A stretch of 64,000 nucleotides of DNA from Lentisalinibacter sp964427415 (GCA_964427415.1 CAYRUH010000011.1:1-64000); one strand, 5' to 3'. Counted from the first letter of the stretch, positions 39,093 through 50,400 are shown. Notes: a model not told the origin generated them from the letters alone. Translations and numbers: made by a program.

Positions 39093-41701
39093 TGCCCGGC
39101 CCGCGAGGATTGCCACGCTTTGTCGCTGCTCTGGCCGCCCTGGTGGCGCTGTCTGCCTGTACCCAGGAAGACCGTGACCAACCGCTGCAGCAGGTCGTGC
39201 CCATCGACATCCCGGTGGCGGATACCACCACCCGGACCAACTTCAACATCGACAACCCGACGCTGGAGATACCGACGACCTTTCCGGTCAGCGACGGCGA
39301 TCTGCTGACACTGGTGTGGAGCGACGAATTCGATGGCGCCCAACTCGACCCGGAGACATGGTTTTTCGAGTCCGGAGATGGCGCGAACTTCGTCGGCGAC
39401 GGTGGCGTCATGGGTCTGCCGTCTGGATGGGGCAACAATGAACTGCAGTGGTATCTGCCGGACAACGCGCAGATCGAGAACGGCGTCCTGAAGATCACAG
39501 CGCGGCGTGAGACCGTGGGCGATTTCCGCTATACCTCGGCGAGGATCACGACCCGTGATCGATTCGCCTTCCGGTACGGCCGCATCGAAGCGAGTATCAA
39601 GCTGCCATCCGGCCAGGGCCTGTGGCCGGCATTCTGGATGCTCTCCCAGGGCAGTCCATACGGAAGCTGGGCGGCGACCGGCGAGATCGACATTATGGAA
39701 GCCGTCAATCTGGACGGCGAGCCCGGTCCCGGTGGTCTCGGCGGCGGCAACGACATCTTCGGTTCCATCCATTTCGGCGGGGTATTCCCGGCGAACGAGG
39801 TTTCCACGGTTGTCTATACCCCATCCGAGGACGTAACCGGCAGCTTCAACACCTATGCGCTGGAGTGGGATGAGTTCGAGATTCGCTGGTTTTTCAATGG
39901 CGTCCTCTATGCCGTTCAGAACTCCTGGTTCTCCACAGAGGCGCCATTTCCGGCACCGTTCGACCAGCCGTTCCATGTGCTTCTGAATCTGGCGGTGGGC
40001 GGCAATCTGCCCGGACCGCCGAACGGATCGACACCGTTCCCTGCGACCATGGAGGTGGACTGGGTCCGGGTCTATTCGGGTGAAGAGCCCGAGGTGGAGC
40101 CGGCGGATCCCGGGATTATTCCGGAAGTCGTAATCAGCGCTGCAGACGGGTCGGCGCCGGACCTGACGCCCACCTTCGAGACCTTCGGCTCGGGCAGCAC
40201 TTTCATTCAGAACTTTGCTGGCGATAATTCCTACCAAAACGTGGTAGCGGTAACAGTTGGAGCCGGCTATGGCGCCGGCACGCTAGCCCAGCTTGGCCTG
40301 ACAGGTCTGACGCCCGGTTTCGCGACCGATTACGCCGGGTTCGTGTTCAAGGTCAAGGGTCTCGATACGGACAACACCATCGTCGCGAAGCTGGAGGAGC
40401 CTTTCCCCGGGACGTCGGTTCCCATTGAGGTGGACCTGATCGCGCCTCCCGCCGGTGTGACGGTGACCGCGCTCGGCGACGGCTGGTCACAGGTGGTAAT
40501 CCCGGTGGACGCCTACGAAGACGTCTCTACCTTCAGTCAAATCGTGTTCGAATCGCTGGTGGGCGTTTATCCGGAAGGTCACAGGTTCTTCCTGGCGGAT
40601 ATCGGCTTCAATGTCGACGGCGGCACTGACGGTGGCACCGGTGGCGGAACAAATCTGGGCATCTTCTCCGAGACGAACACCGCAACGACCGTGACCATCA
40701 CGAATATCGTGTCGGCGGGCAACTCGGTCGACATCGATACGGCAAGCACGGCGGTGACGCCGTTCGATGGAGCCGTGTCGCTGGCGCTGACGTATTCGGA
40801 CAACAGCCAGGGTAACGGTTTCGGTGGCGCCGTCTTCGAGTTCGAGGATGAAGACATCTCGGCGTTCGACACACTGAAGTTCAGCATCGATACGTCGGTC
40901 TTCCCGGGGTTCGCGAATCTGACCGTTCAGTTCGAGCCGCCTGGCGGCGGTACACCCGGCGGCAACGTGTCACTGGCGAGCTATGCGCCGGTAGCGACTT
41001 CGGGTAACTGGGACGTCTACGAGATTCCATTGGCCGATTTCACGGCGGTCGATCCGACGTTGGTCAATAAGCTCGGTTTCTTCAATGCACGCGATGGCGC
41101 TGACGTATTGCTGGCCGGTACGTTGTATCTGGATGATATCCATTTGACGACGACGGGCGACGGAGGCGACGGAGGCGACGGAGGCGGCGGAGGCGGCGGT
41201 CCTGGTGCGGGCGACCTTGCCGTAAACGGCGGCTTTGAAGCCGGTGACCTGTCGGGTTGGACTCTGTTCCCGGCCGGCGCGGATCCGGACGAGCAGACTG
41301 TCATCACGACGAATCCCAGGACAGGCACTTTCGCGGGCCGTCTGAACAATACGACCCCGGAAACCGCCTCCATCATCAAGCAGGCCAACCTGGCACCGGT
41401 TGCAATCGGGCAGACCGCCACGGTGAGGTTCTCGGCACGTGGCAATTTCGGCCCCGGCGGGGTTGCCTTCGCCGAGTTCTTCACCGAACTGGCTGGCGAG
41501 GGTACTTCGAGCGCCCAGATTCTCGGCGGGGGACCTCTGGCCCTGAATCCCGATCCTGCTGTGTGGGCTGACTTCGAATTCGTGATCCCGATTTCTACGG
41601 ACGTATCCGGCGGCATAACCTTGCAATTAACGGCTACCACGGGCGGCGCAGGTAGCTTTGCAGAGGTTTTCTACGACGACATCTCCATCGTGATCAACTG
41701 A
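39089..41701 (+). CDS. GH16 endo-beta-glucanase lipoprotein (laminarinase-type)
   Basis: This 870-residue outer-membrane lipoprotein has a signal peptide with lipobox LSAC (Cys24). The GH16 jelly-roll domain (about 70-330) has catalytic Glu199 and Glu204 in GEIDIMEA and the laminarinase-type context LWPAFWML, SWAATGEIDIME and EVDWVRVY. Two CIA30/CBM-like beta-sandwich modules follow (about 345-505 and 515-695), then a Gly/Asp-rich linker. The final CBM4/9-like module (LAVNGGFEAGDLSGW..., about 710-870) completes it. It should cut internal beta-1,3(-1,4/1,6)-glucan bonds at the cell surface. AGGGAGAACCT precedes the double ATG. It is the first structural gene of the operator-controlled operon. 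Confidence 0.9.
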   Translation: MMPGPRGLPRFVAALAALVALSACTQEDRDQPLQQVVPIDIPVADTTTRTNFNIDNPTLEIPTTFPVSDGDLLTLVWSDEFDGAQLDPETWFFESGDGANFVGDGGVMGLPSGWGNNELQWYLPDNAQIENGVLKITARRETVGDFRYTSARITTRDRFAFRYGRIEASIKLPSGQGLWPAFWMLSQGSPYGSWAATGEIDIMEAVNLDGEPGPGGLGGGNDIFGSIHFGGVFPANEVSTVVYTPSEDVTGSFNTYALEWDEFEIRWFFNGVLYAVQNSWFSTEAPFPAPFDQPFHVLLNLAVGGNLPGPPNGSTPFPATMEVDWVRVYSGEEPEVEPADPGIIPEVVISAADGSAPDLTPTFETFGSGSTFIQNFAGDNSYQNVVAVTVGAGYGAGTLAQLGLTGLTPGFATDYAGFVFKVKGLDTDNTIVAKLEEPFPGTSVPIEVDLIAPPAGVTVTALGDGWSQVVIPVDAYEDVSTFSQIVFESLVGVYPEGHRFFLADIGFNVDGGTDGGTGGGTNLGIFSETNTATTVTITNIVSAGNSVDIDTASTAVTPFDGAVSLALTYSDNSQGNGFGGAVFEFEDEDISAFDTLKFSIDTSVFPGFANLTVQFEPPGGGTPGGNVSLASYAPVATSGNWDVYEIPLADFTAVDPTLVNKLGFFNARDGADVLLAGTLYLDDIHLTTTGDGGDGGDGGGGGGGPGAGDLAVNGGFEAGDLSGWTLFPAGADPDEQTVITTNPRTGTFAGRLNNTTPETASIIKQANLAPVAIGQTATVRFSARGNFGPGGVAFAEFFTELAGEGTSSAQILGGGPLALNPDPAVWADFEFVIPISTDVSGGITLQLTATTGGAGSFAEVFYDDISIVIN

Positions 41702-41747
41702 GTCCGAGACACGAATTCAAACCAGAACCTTTGCAGAGAGTTTCCTC

Positions 41748-44700
41748 ATGCACGCACTTGCAAGCACACGATCCGTCCGCAAATTGGCGCTAATCGCCTC
41801 GGCTCTCCTGTTGGCGGCCTGCGGCCAGGGCGACGGGCCCGAGTCCATTGCCAATGAGCCGGCGACACCGCTGCCGCCGGTTGCACCCGGCTCTTGCGAT
41901 CCGATCAATTTCGAACCCGAGTGTTCCAGTCCGGAAATCGTGAACTTCAACGGCGGCGCGACGATCATCGTCGACAATCCCGACCCGAGCGGCATCAATA
42001 CCAGCGCACGGGTCGCGCAGATGCAGAAGTTCCCAGACGAGGTCTTCGGCGGCACTCTCCTCAACCTGGATGAGCCCATCGACTTCGCCGAGGGCGAGTC
42101 CTATACGGTGAAAGTCTGGTCGCCGCGACCGGTGACCGTTTCCTTCAAGCTCGAGGAACAGGGCAACCCTGCCGGCGGCCTGACCGTCGACGAGGATCAC
42201 AGCGGCAGCGGCAGCTGGGAAGAGCTTTGCTTCGACTTCACGGGCCAGGCGGTCCCTCCGCCCGTCGTCGCGCTGACAATCATCTTCGATAACGGCACCC
42301 TCGGCCAGGCGGATACCGATCCGGATAACTGGACCTTCTACTACGACGACATCACGCAGGTCGAGAGCTGTGCAGACTCCGGCGGCCCCGGCGACATCCA
42401 GCCGGATGTAGCGCTTTTCACGAGCAGCGGCGCAGCCGATCTGGTTATCCCCGACGATTACGCCGAGCGCACGCCCTTCGACTCGGGTTCGGTCATCGAT
42501 CCGGACTACGCGGACGACGAGACTTTCAGTCCGGTGCTCTCGGTCTTCAGCGGGGCCGATTCCGGTGCCAATATCGCTCAGGTCGGTTTCATCGGTTTTG
42601 TGGAAGGCTTCCTGACCCGTTACGAGACCGTCGACTTCAAGCTCAAGGGCGCGCCCGGCTTCGTTGTCTTCGTGAAGCTGTACGACGGGGTCGACGCGCT
42701 CCGCCTGAACCTCACCAGCAGTTCTTATTCCTCTGAACTCAGCGACGGGTGGTTCCAGGTCTCGATCCCGGTGGCCGACTTCGCCGACGCGGACCAGACC
42801 ACCGGCATCGTCTTCGAGAGCGATGACTCTTCGGAGACCGAGTTCCGGATGCTGCTGAACGATATCGGCTTCAGCGGCACGGGCACCTTCGTGCCGGCCG
42901 ATCCGGGCATTATCCCGGAGGTCTCGCTTTTCGACCGCGACGGCACGCCGGACCTCGTGATCCCGGACGACTTCGCGGAGATATCCGTGTTCGGTTCCGA
43001 CGCCGTCATCGACGACGACTTCAGGGGCGATCTGGACTTCAGCCCCGCGCTGGCCGTCACCACCGGTTTCGGTTACGGCATCTGGAATGCCCAGCTCGCC
43101 TACCTGGGTTTCGAGCCCGGCTTCGCCGCGGCCTACGAGACGCTCGACTTCAAGGTGAAGGGCCTGAGCGGCGATGTGATCCGCGTCAAGTTCCTGAATG
43201 ATCCCGATCCGCCTTACCTCGATATCAATGTGACCGAATCGGCATTCGCGACGGCCCTGGGTAACGGCTGGCATCAGGTCTCCGTGCCGGTCACGGAGTT
43301 CGAAGGCGTTGCCACGGCGACGGATCTTCTGTTCGAGACGATAGCTCCGCCGCCTGACGAGTCCTTCACCTATCTGCTGACCGATGTCGGCTTCAGCGGT
43401 GCAGCCCCTGTCGACACGACGACTTCAGTGGACTTCGAGGGGGATGCTGCGAGCCTCAGCTTTGACAACTTCGGTGGCGGTGAATCGACGGTGATCGCCA
43501 ACCCGGACCAGAGCGGTATCAACACCAGCGGCCAGGTCGTACAGATGACCCGGACTTCGGAATCCGACTTCGGCGGCAGCACGCTGGCGTTGCCGGACGG
43601 GGTCGACTGGAGCCAGGGCGAGATCTTCACGATGAAGGTGTGGTCGCAGCGGGAAGTGCCGGTGCTGTTCAAGGTGGAGGGTAATCCGGCCGTGGAGCGG
43701 GACGACACCCACGACGGTGGCAGCGCCTGGCAGGAGCTCTGCTTCGACTTTACCGGCGACAACGCGGGCCCGCCGGTCACGGGTATCTCGATCTTCTTCG
43801 ATTTGGGCGCGGTCGGTGATGTGGCAAACGACCCGGACAACTGGACGTTCTTCTACGACGATATCCAGCAGACGAGCGAGCCGTGCCCCGTACCTCCGCC
43901 CGAACCCGGCGATCACGGTCCGGGCACCGCCGGTGTGTTCACGGAGACGACCACCGAATCGACCATTGCGATCACCAGCATTACCAACAGCATCGAGTTC
44001 GGCGGTAACAACACGGTGGCCGATCCCGCCAGCACGGCGATCCCGGCGTTCGAGGGCGGCGTCGTCCTGTCGATCGATTATCAGGACAGCGGTTCCACCT
44101 TCGGCGGTGCGGTACTGAACTTCGGCGGTGTCGATCTGACGCCGTTCGACACGCTGAATTTCACCGTCGATACCTCGGGAATTGCAGGCTTCGCTGATCT
44201 GACGATCCAGATCGAGCCGCCGGGTGCCGGAGCGGCGGGCACGAACGTGCTGCTCTCGAGCTATACGCCGGTGGCCACGTCGGGCAACTGGGCGACCTAT
44301 GCCATCCCGCTGACCGATTTCACCGCGACGGACTTCTCTGCAGCTGCCAACTTGGGGTTCTGGAATCCGAAGGACGGAAGCGACGGTCTCGCTTTCGGCA
44401 CGCTGTACGTGGACGACGTCTATTTCTCCACCGAGGGCGGCAGCGGAGGCGGCGGCGGTGGAGGCGGCGGTGCTACCGGCGAGCTGGTTATCAACGGCGG
44501 CTTCGAGACCGGGGACCTGACCGGCTGGGAAGTCTTACCGAACGGCGGGACGATCACGACGACCACGGATAGTTCGGCCGGTAGTTTTGCCGCAAATCTC
44601 AATATCACCGCCGCAGGTAATCCGACATTGAAAGCGGCCAATCTGGGCGCGGGTTCCCTGACCCCCGGTCAGCAGGTCACGGTTTCCTTCGACTGGAAGG

Positions 44701-47327
44701 GCAGCGATGCCAATGGAGGTGTCGTTGATGTCAGACTCTTCTCGGAGCTGAGCGGTGGCGGCGTCTCTGCGACGGAAATCATTCGCGAGGGCGCCGGATT
44801 TCCGGCGGACTGGACCACTGTCGGTCCGTTGACGATTAACCTCGGGCCCGACGTCAGTGGCGGGGTGTCGCTGCAGTTTACGGCGATCTGCGGAGCCGTT
44901 GCCGGATGCGTCTCCGACATCTTTATCGACAACGTCTCCATCATCAGCGGTGACGCTCCTGTCGACACGACGACCTCAGTGGACTTCGAGGGGGATACCG
45001 CGAGCCTGAGCTTTGACAACTTCGGTGGTGGCGAATCGACGGTGATCGCCAACCCGGACCAGAGCGGTATCAACACCAGCGGCCAGGTCGTACAGATGAC
45101 CCGGACTTCGGAATCCGACTTCGGCGGCAGCACGCTGGCGTTGCCGGACGGGGTCGACTGGAGCCAGGGCGAGATCTTCACGATGAAGGTGTGGTCGCAG
45201 CGGGAAGTGCCGGTGCTGTTCAAGGTGGAGGGTAATCCGGCCGTGGAGCGGGACGACACCCACGACGGTGGCAGCGCCTGGCAGGAGCTCTGCTTCGACT
45301 TTACCGGCGACAACGCGGGCCCGCCGGTCACGGGCATCTCGATCTTCTTTGACCTGGGCGCGGTCGGTGACGTGGCGAACAATCCGGACGACTGGACGTT
45401 CTTCTACGACGATATCCAGCAGACGAGCGAGCCTTGTCCTGTGCCGCCGCCGCCGGCGCCGGAGTTCACGACGATCACGTTCGATGATCCGGAGACCACG
45501 TACACGCTGACCGATTTCGGTGGCACGGCTTCGACGGTGACCAACGACCCGGCGGGCGGAATGAACCAGGTCGTGCTGACGGTGAAGTCGGATGCGGCCC
45601 AGGTATGGGCGGGCACGACGGTGTCCACGCTGCTGGACCAGGCGGTCCAGACGATCCCGCTGGATGCTGACAACACGCAGATGTCAGTGCGGGTGTTCTC
45701 GCCGGATGCGGGCATCCCGGTGCGGCTGAAGATCGAGGATGCGTCAGATGGCGCCATTGCGGTGGAGACCGAGGCGCTGACGACGACCGTCAATGCCTGG
45801 GAGACGCTGACCTTCGATTTTGCCAACGAAGCCGCAGGCACCCCCGTCTTCAACCCTGCGGCGACCTACAACAAGATCTCGATCTTCTTCAACTTCGGCA
45901 CCGACGGGGCGACAGCGGGTGAGAAGTCCTACTACTTCGACGATATCGATGTCGGGGCTGGTGGCGGAGCTCCGGGCGGTGGCGAGTTGTTGACCAACGG
46001 TGATTTTGAGGCGAGTGATGCGGACAAGGCACCGTGGATCAATGCAGGCGGAATCGCGACGAACAACTTCTACACAGCCGATGCCCTGGATGGTGAGCCC
46101 GTTTTCCAGACCAATCTAAGCCAGGTTGTGCCGATCACCCAGGGGGCAGAGTACGTCCTGACCTTCAGGGCCAGAGCGTCTGTCGCTCGTGACATCATTG
46201 CCGGTATCGGTCTGAACGGAGGGGCGTTTACGGCAGATACGGCGACGGCACCGCTGACGACCGAGTGGCAGAGCTACAGCTTCAACCTGACGGCGGTGGC
46301 CGATATCGGCACTGCCGAGAGTCGCGTGCTGTTCGATATGGGCGGTGTGACCAGCACCGTGAATATCGACGACGTCAGCCTGACTCCCGCGGGTGGCGGG
46401 GCCGAGCTTCTGACCAACGGTGATTTTGAGGCGAGCGATGCGGACAAGGCACCGTGGATCAATGCAGGCGGAATCGCGACGAACAACTTCTACACAGCCG
46501 ATGCCCTGGATGGTGAGCCCGTTTTCCAGACCAATCTAAGCCAGGTTGTGCCGATCACCCAGGGGGCAGAGTACGTCCTGACCTTCAGGGCCAGAGCGTC
46601 TGTCGCTCGTGACATCATTGCCGGTATCGGTCTGAACGGAGGGGCGTTTACGGCAGATACGGCGACGGCACCGCTGACGACCGAGTGGCAGAGCTACAGC
46701 TTCAACCTGACGGCGGTGGCCGATATCGGCACTGCCGAGAGTCGCGTGCTGTTCGATATGGGCGGTGTGACCAGCACCGTGAATATCGACGACGTCAGCC
46801 TGACCGAAGCGATCGGAGGCGGCGGTGGCGGCGGTGGCGGCGGTGCTATCGGCGAGCTGGCTATCAATGGCGGCTTTGAGACCGGGGATTTCACCGGCTG
46901 GGAGATATCCGTGAATGGCGGGACAATCACGACGACGTCCGATAGCTCGGCCGGCAGTTTTGCCGCAAATCTCAGTATCACCGCCGCAGGTAATCCGACA
47001 TTGAAAGCGGCCAATCTGGGCGCGGGTTCCCTGACCCCCGGTCAGCAGGTCACGGTTTCCTTCGACTGGAAGGGCAGCGATGCCAATGGAGGTGTCGTTG
47101 ATGTCAGACTCTTCTCGGAGCTGAGCGGTGGCGGCGTCTCTGCGACGGAAATCATTCGCGAGGGCGCCGGATTTCCGGCGGACTGGACCACTGTCGGTCC
47201 GTTGACGATTAACCTCGGGCCCGACGTCAGTGGCGGGGTGTCGCTGCAGTTTACGGCGATCTGCGGAGCCGTTGCCGGATGCGTCTCCGACATCTTCATC
47301 GACAACGTCTCCATCGTGGCCAACTGA
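41748..47327 (+). CDS. Giant modular lipoprotein of repeated carbohydrate-binding-like domains
   Basis: The 1859-residue lipoprotein (lipobox LAAC, Cys25) has no catalytic motif but about ten beta-sandwich modules. An A-type module lies at 50-205, then two 'PDLVIPDDYAE' modules (220-548). A1 is at 554-720, a GH16-tail-like module at 725-898, a Gly linker, and a CBM4/9-like D1 at 910-1066. A2 (1071-1236) is nearly identical to A1, and another CIA30-like module lies at 1240-1404. F1 and F2 (1410-1689) are identical CBM4-type repeats starting LLTNGDFEASDADKAPW. A Gly linker precedes D2 (1700-1859), nearly identical to D1. It probably holds glucan at the cell surface, a SusD/SusE-like role. It sits between GH16 and the enzyme-barrel fusion. 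Confidence 0.8.
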   Translation: MHALASTRSVRKLALIASALLLAACGQGDGPESIANEPATPLPPVAPGSCDPINFEPECSSPEIVNFNGGATIIVDNPDPSGINTSARVAQMQKFPDEVFGGTLLNLDEPIDFAEGESYTVKVWSPRPVTVSFKLEEQGNPAGGLTVDEDHSGSGSWEELCFDFTGQAVPPPVVALTIIFDNGTLGQADTDPDNWTFYYDDITQVESCADSGGPGDIQPDVALFTSSGAADLVIPDDYAERTPFDSGSVIDPDYADDETFSPVLSVFSGADSGANIAQVGFIGFVEGFLTRYETVDFKLKGAPGFVVFVKLYDGVDALRLNLTSSSYSSELSDGWFQVSIPVADFADADQTTGIVFESDDSSETEFRMLLNDIGFSGTGTFVPADPGIIPEVSLFDRDGTPDLVIPDDFAEISVFGSDAVIDDDFRGDLDFSPALAVTTGFGYGIWNAQLAYLGFEPGFAAAYETLDFKVKGLSGDVIRVKFLNDPDPPYLDINVTESAFATALGNGWHQVSVPVTEFEGVATATDLLFETIAPPPDESFTYLLTDVGFSGAAPVDTTTSVDFEGDAASLSFDNFGGGESTVIANPDQSGINTSGQVVQMTRTSESDFGGSTLALPDGVDWSQGEIFTMKVWSQREVPVLFKVEGNPAVERDDTHDGGSAWQELCFDFTGDNAGPPVTGISIFFDLGAVGDVANDPDNWTFFYDDIQQTSEPCPVPPPEPGDHGPGTAGVFTETTTESTIAITSITNSIEFGGNNTVADPASTAIPAFEGGVVLSIDYQDSGSTFGGAVLNFGGVDLTPFDTLNFTVDTSGIAGFADLTIQIEPPGAGAAGTNVLLSSYTPVATSGNWATYAIPLTDFTATDFSAAANLGFWNPKDGSDGLAFGTLYVDDVYFSTEGGSGGGGGGGGGATGELVINGGFETGDLTGWEVLPNGGTITTTTDSSAGSFAANLNITAAGNPTLKAANLGAGSLTPGQQVTVSFDWKGSDANGGVVDVRLFSELSGGGVSATEIIREGAGFPADWTTVGPLTINLGPDVSGGVSLQFTAICGAVAGCVSDIFIDNVSIISGDAPVDTTTSVDFEGDTASLSFDNFGGGESTVIANPDQSGINTSGQVVQMTRTSESDFGGSTLALPDGVDWSQGEIFTMKVWSQREVPVLFKVEGNPAVERDDTHDGGSAWQELCFDFTGDNAGPPVTGISIFFDLGAVGDVANNPDDWTFFYDDIQQTSEPCPVPPPPAPEFTTITFDDPETTYTLTDFGGTASTVTNDPAGGMNQVVLTVKSDAAQVWAGTTVSTLLDQAVQTIPLDADNTQMSVRVFSPDAGIPVRLKIEDASDGAIAVETEALTTTVNAWETLTFDFANEAAGTPVFNPAATYNKISIFFNFGTDGATAGEKSYYFDDIDVGAGGGAPGGGELLTNGDFEASDADKAPWINAGGIATNNFYTADALDGEPVFQTNLSQVVPITQGAEYVLTFRARASVARDIIAGIGLNGGAFTADTATAPLTTEWQSYSFNLTAVADIGTAESRVLFDMGGVTSTVNIDDVSLTPAGGGAELLTNGDFEASDADKAPWINAGGIATNNFYTADALDGEPVFQTNLSQVVPITQGAEYVLTFRARASVARDIIAGIGLNGGAFTADTATAPLTTEWQSYSFNLTAVADIGTAESRVLFDMGGVTSTVNIDDVSLTEAIGGGGGGGGGGAIGELAINGGFETGDFTGWEISVNGGTITTTSDSSAGSFAANLSITAAGNPTLKAANLGAGSLTPGQQVTVSFDWKGSDANGGVVDVRLFSELSGGGVSATEIIREGAGFPADWTTVGPLTINLGPDVSGGVSLQFTAICGAVAGCVSDIFIDNVSIVAN
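43408..43905 (+). repeat. Intragenic module A, copy 1
   Basis: This stretch of roughly 500 bp is nearly identical at nucleotide level to 44959-45455. It encodes the module VDFEGDAASLSFDNFGGGES... to FFYDDIQQTSEPCPVPP. Only scattered substitutions separate the copies, so the duplication or gene conversion is recent. Confidence 0.85.
44476..44946 (+). repeat. Intragenic module D, copy 1
   Basis: This copy is nearly identical to 46848-47324. It encodes the CBM4/9-like module beginning GELVINGGFETGDLTGW and ending VSDIFIDNVSI. From about 44590 on the two copies are virtually base-for-base the same. Confidence 0.85.
44959..45455 (+). repeat. Intragenic module A, copy 2
   Basis: This is the second copy of the module at 43408-43905, offset by about 1551 bases. 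It differs by a few substitutions such as DAA/DTA and NDPDN/NNPDD at protein level. Confidence 0.85.
45990..46804 (+). repeat. Perfect tandem duplication, 420-bp period (module F)
   Basis: Copy 1 (45990-46384) and copy 2 (46410-46804) match at all but one base (46016 T versus 46436 C). They include a 368-bp uninterrupted identical run. Each encodes one complete CBM4-type module of 140 codons. Confidence 0.93.
46848..47324 (+). repeat. Intragenic module D, copy 2
   Basis: This is the second copy of the module at 44476-44946 and forms the C-terminal domain of the giant lipoprotein. The 5' ends of the copies diverge while the 3' 350 bp are almost identical. Confidence 0.85.
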
Positions 47328-47401
47328 TGGCGAGGCAGGCAGAGAAAATGCACCGAATCGACGTTCATCAAGAAGTCAAACATCAAGAAAGAGTAGTCGC
47401 T

Positions 47402-50400
47402 ATGGCCAAATCCAGCTTCTCCAATAGTATGGCCGTCATTGGCAGCCTGCTGGCCGCCGTGCTGATTTTCGCCGTGCCCGACGTGACGCACGCCCAGGCG
47501 AACAAGGTCGAGACCTACAAGGACGAGAAGGGCTGGAAACTCAAGGTTGACGGCGAGGACTTCTACGTCAAGGGTGTCGTCTGGGGTTACTCGCCGCGGG
47601 GCCAGAACTACAGCTACGGCCTGTTCAACGAATCCGACGACTTCATCCGCAAGGTGCTCGACTATGAGTTCGGCCTGATGAAAAAGATGGGCGTGAACAC
47701 GATCCGCAGCTTCACGACGATCCCGCCGGAGTGGGTCGAGTACATCTACCGCGAACACGGCATCATGAGCGTCGTCAATCCGCTCATGGGCCGCTACGGC
47801 TATACCGTCGGCGGCAATTGGGTACCGTTCACCGACTATTCCGACCCGCTGACACGGGAGACCCTGAAGCGGGACATGCAGGAGTTCGTGCGCACCTACA
47901 AGGATACCCCTGGCGTCCTGATGTTCGCGTTCGGCAATGAGAGTAATTACGGCCTGTCCTGGTCCAGCTTCGAGATCGAGAATCTGCCCGAGGGTGAGCA
48001 AAATACGGCGAAGGCGCGATATCTCTACAGTCTGTTCGAGGAGGTGATATCCGCGGGCAAGTCCATCGCACCCAATCATCCGTTCAGCATCGTGAACGGC
48101 GACATCCAGTACATCGACCTCATCGCGGAACTCGTTCCGTCTCTCGACATCCTTGGCAGCAACGTCTACCGAGGCACGAGTTTCACGGACCTGTGGGAGC
48201 AGGTGGACGAGAAGCTCGACCTGCCCGTGGTCTTCTTCGAGTTTGGCAGCGATGCGTTCAACGCCCGCACCTTCCAGGAAGATCAGGCCGCTCAGGCCCT
48301 GATCCTGAAGGAGCAGTGGCAGGAGATCTACCGCAAGTCCTACGGCAATGGCGAAGAGGGCAACGCCATCGGCGGCTACATCTTCGAGTGGCGCGATGAA
48401 TGGTGGAAATACCTGCAAACGGAGAACCTCGACATCCAGGACACCAATGCCTCGTGGTCTAACCAGGCCTATTTGTTCGACTGGACACCCGACGGCAACA
48501 ACATGAACGAGGAGTGGTTCGGCATCACCGCGCTAGGTACGCCGAATGCGGAAGGTGTCTACAAGGCGGTGCCGCGCATGGCCTACGACGTCATGAAGGA
48601 AGTGTTCTCGATGGATCCCTACGAGGCGTCCATGAGCGGGATCAACAGCATGTTCGCTACCATGGACGTGGACTACTACGAGTTGCGGGGTGACGTGCGC
48701 CGGGTGAAGGCCGCAGTCGTCGAGTCCGAACGCCGGCTCAGGTTTACGGGCGGGCGCTTTCAGGCGGAGTTCGTCACCCGTGGCGAAGATCAGCCCATCG
48801 AGGAAGACGGCGAGAATGCGCTGGAGTTCAGCGACGGGCAAATGGTGTTCCTCGATTTCGCTTTCAACCCTAACTCCAGGCTGGATGGCCAGCTCACGCT
48901 GAACGTGCTGGGAGATGTTGCCGATAAGCGGCCGTTGGAGTTCAGCTACGGCGACCGCGGCCTGGACCGCGAGATCGAGGTAGCCACGGAGGAGATAGAC
49001 GGTATCCCTGTGACTCCTGTTCGCATCGATGATGGTCGGCGCATCGAGATCTACGACTTCAACGCGCAGTATCGTGGTGAAGAATTCGATCTGGAGGCCT
49101 TCTATCACACGCCACGTTTCCACTGGGGCTTCGAAGGCGATTTCTTCGGTCTCGTTGCAGAGGCCACCGACATCGCAGGTATCGACGTCTGGGATGCCAG
49201 CGCACCCTCGGGCGTGGAAATCAAAGGCAAGGGCACATGGGAGGGTCTCACGCTCCTCGCCGGCCCCGAGGTCTACTGGGGCGCGAACCCGAAGGCGATT
49301 GTCAAGTACGACTGGAACCTCGCGGACATGGACTGGACCTTTATCCATTCCGAAGACATTGCGCGCCGCGGCGAGTCCGTGGGCGGAGCCGGGCAGACCG
49401 AACGCCAGTCCCGGCAGACGACGATCTACACGAATAAGACCTTCGCGAACGGCTGGGAGCTGGAGCTCGGCGGTATCATGTCGGCCACGGAGAAGGTGGG
49501 CGAGACATACGATCGCGTCGACAATGCCGGCAACGTTTTTCTGGACGAGATCGACTGGGAAGACACGCTTGGCTTCAAGGCAAAGCTCACCTTCCCGCTA
49601 ATGGGCACGCGGACCTATCTGTCGGCGCAGCGTGCCGGACTCGTCGCGGACGGCGGCCAGCATCACAAGGTGTACGGCGTTACAGATCCGAGCCAGCTGC
49701 CGTATTCCGGCCTCGGCAACAAGCAGGAGTATGAGGCCGGGATGCAACTGTTTTTCGGCAACTTCATGGTCTTCCCGCGTTTGATGTATCGGGACAATCT
49801 CGTCCACGCGAACCCGCTCATCGAGCCGGAGATCGTCGACGGTATCCTACAGCCGGGCACCAACCCGCGTAACCGTGATGCCGATCCGTTCGCGGTCCTC
49901 GGCAACCGTGAGGCCCGCTCGGGCGAGATCTACTTCACCTGGGACCCGACCGGTGCAACGCCCTACTACGACTGGGACAACGAGTGGCGGGAGGACGCGC
50001 CGTTCGCGATCGACTTCGGTGGCACGTACACAGAGTTCCCGACCCGGACGGACTCGTTCCGGTTCTTCTTCGGGCCCACCGAGTCGAACGCTGCGTTCGG
50101 TCAGGGCCTGCCCGCCGAGGATGTATGGACGCTCTCCAGCCGCGCGACGTTCAATACGAAGAATCGGACCAAGCTGATCTTCAAGGGGATCCGGGGCTTC
50201 CAGCAATCGACGGGCGACCCGACCGGCGGCACCCGCGACTTCTGGGAGCTGCACGGCAAGGCGGTCTGGGGCGGCCGCCATATCCTGTCCGGCTACTTCA
50301 TGAAGGACCGCTGGGGTCCGTACGACTTCTACCGCCAGTTCAACATCGTTTTCCCGGAGCAGGTCGAGCTCGATTACTCTTACCTGCTCGGATCGGGATT

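Noticed and set aside
38636..40237. A 533-codon open frame on the minus strand
   Set aside because: It is antisense to GH16 and its promoter; it reads through the operator and leader region without any motif.
45990..46804. Repeat array resembling CRISPR by periodicity
   Set aside because: The unit is a 420-bp coding module, not a 25-40-bp repeat with unique spacers.
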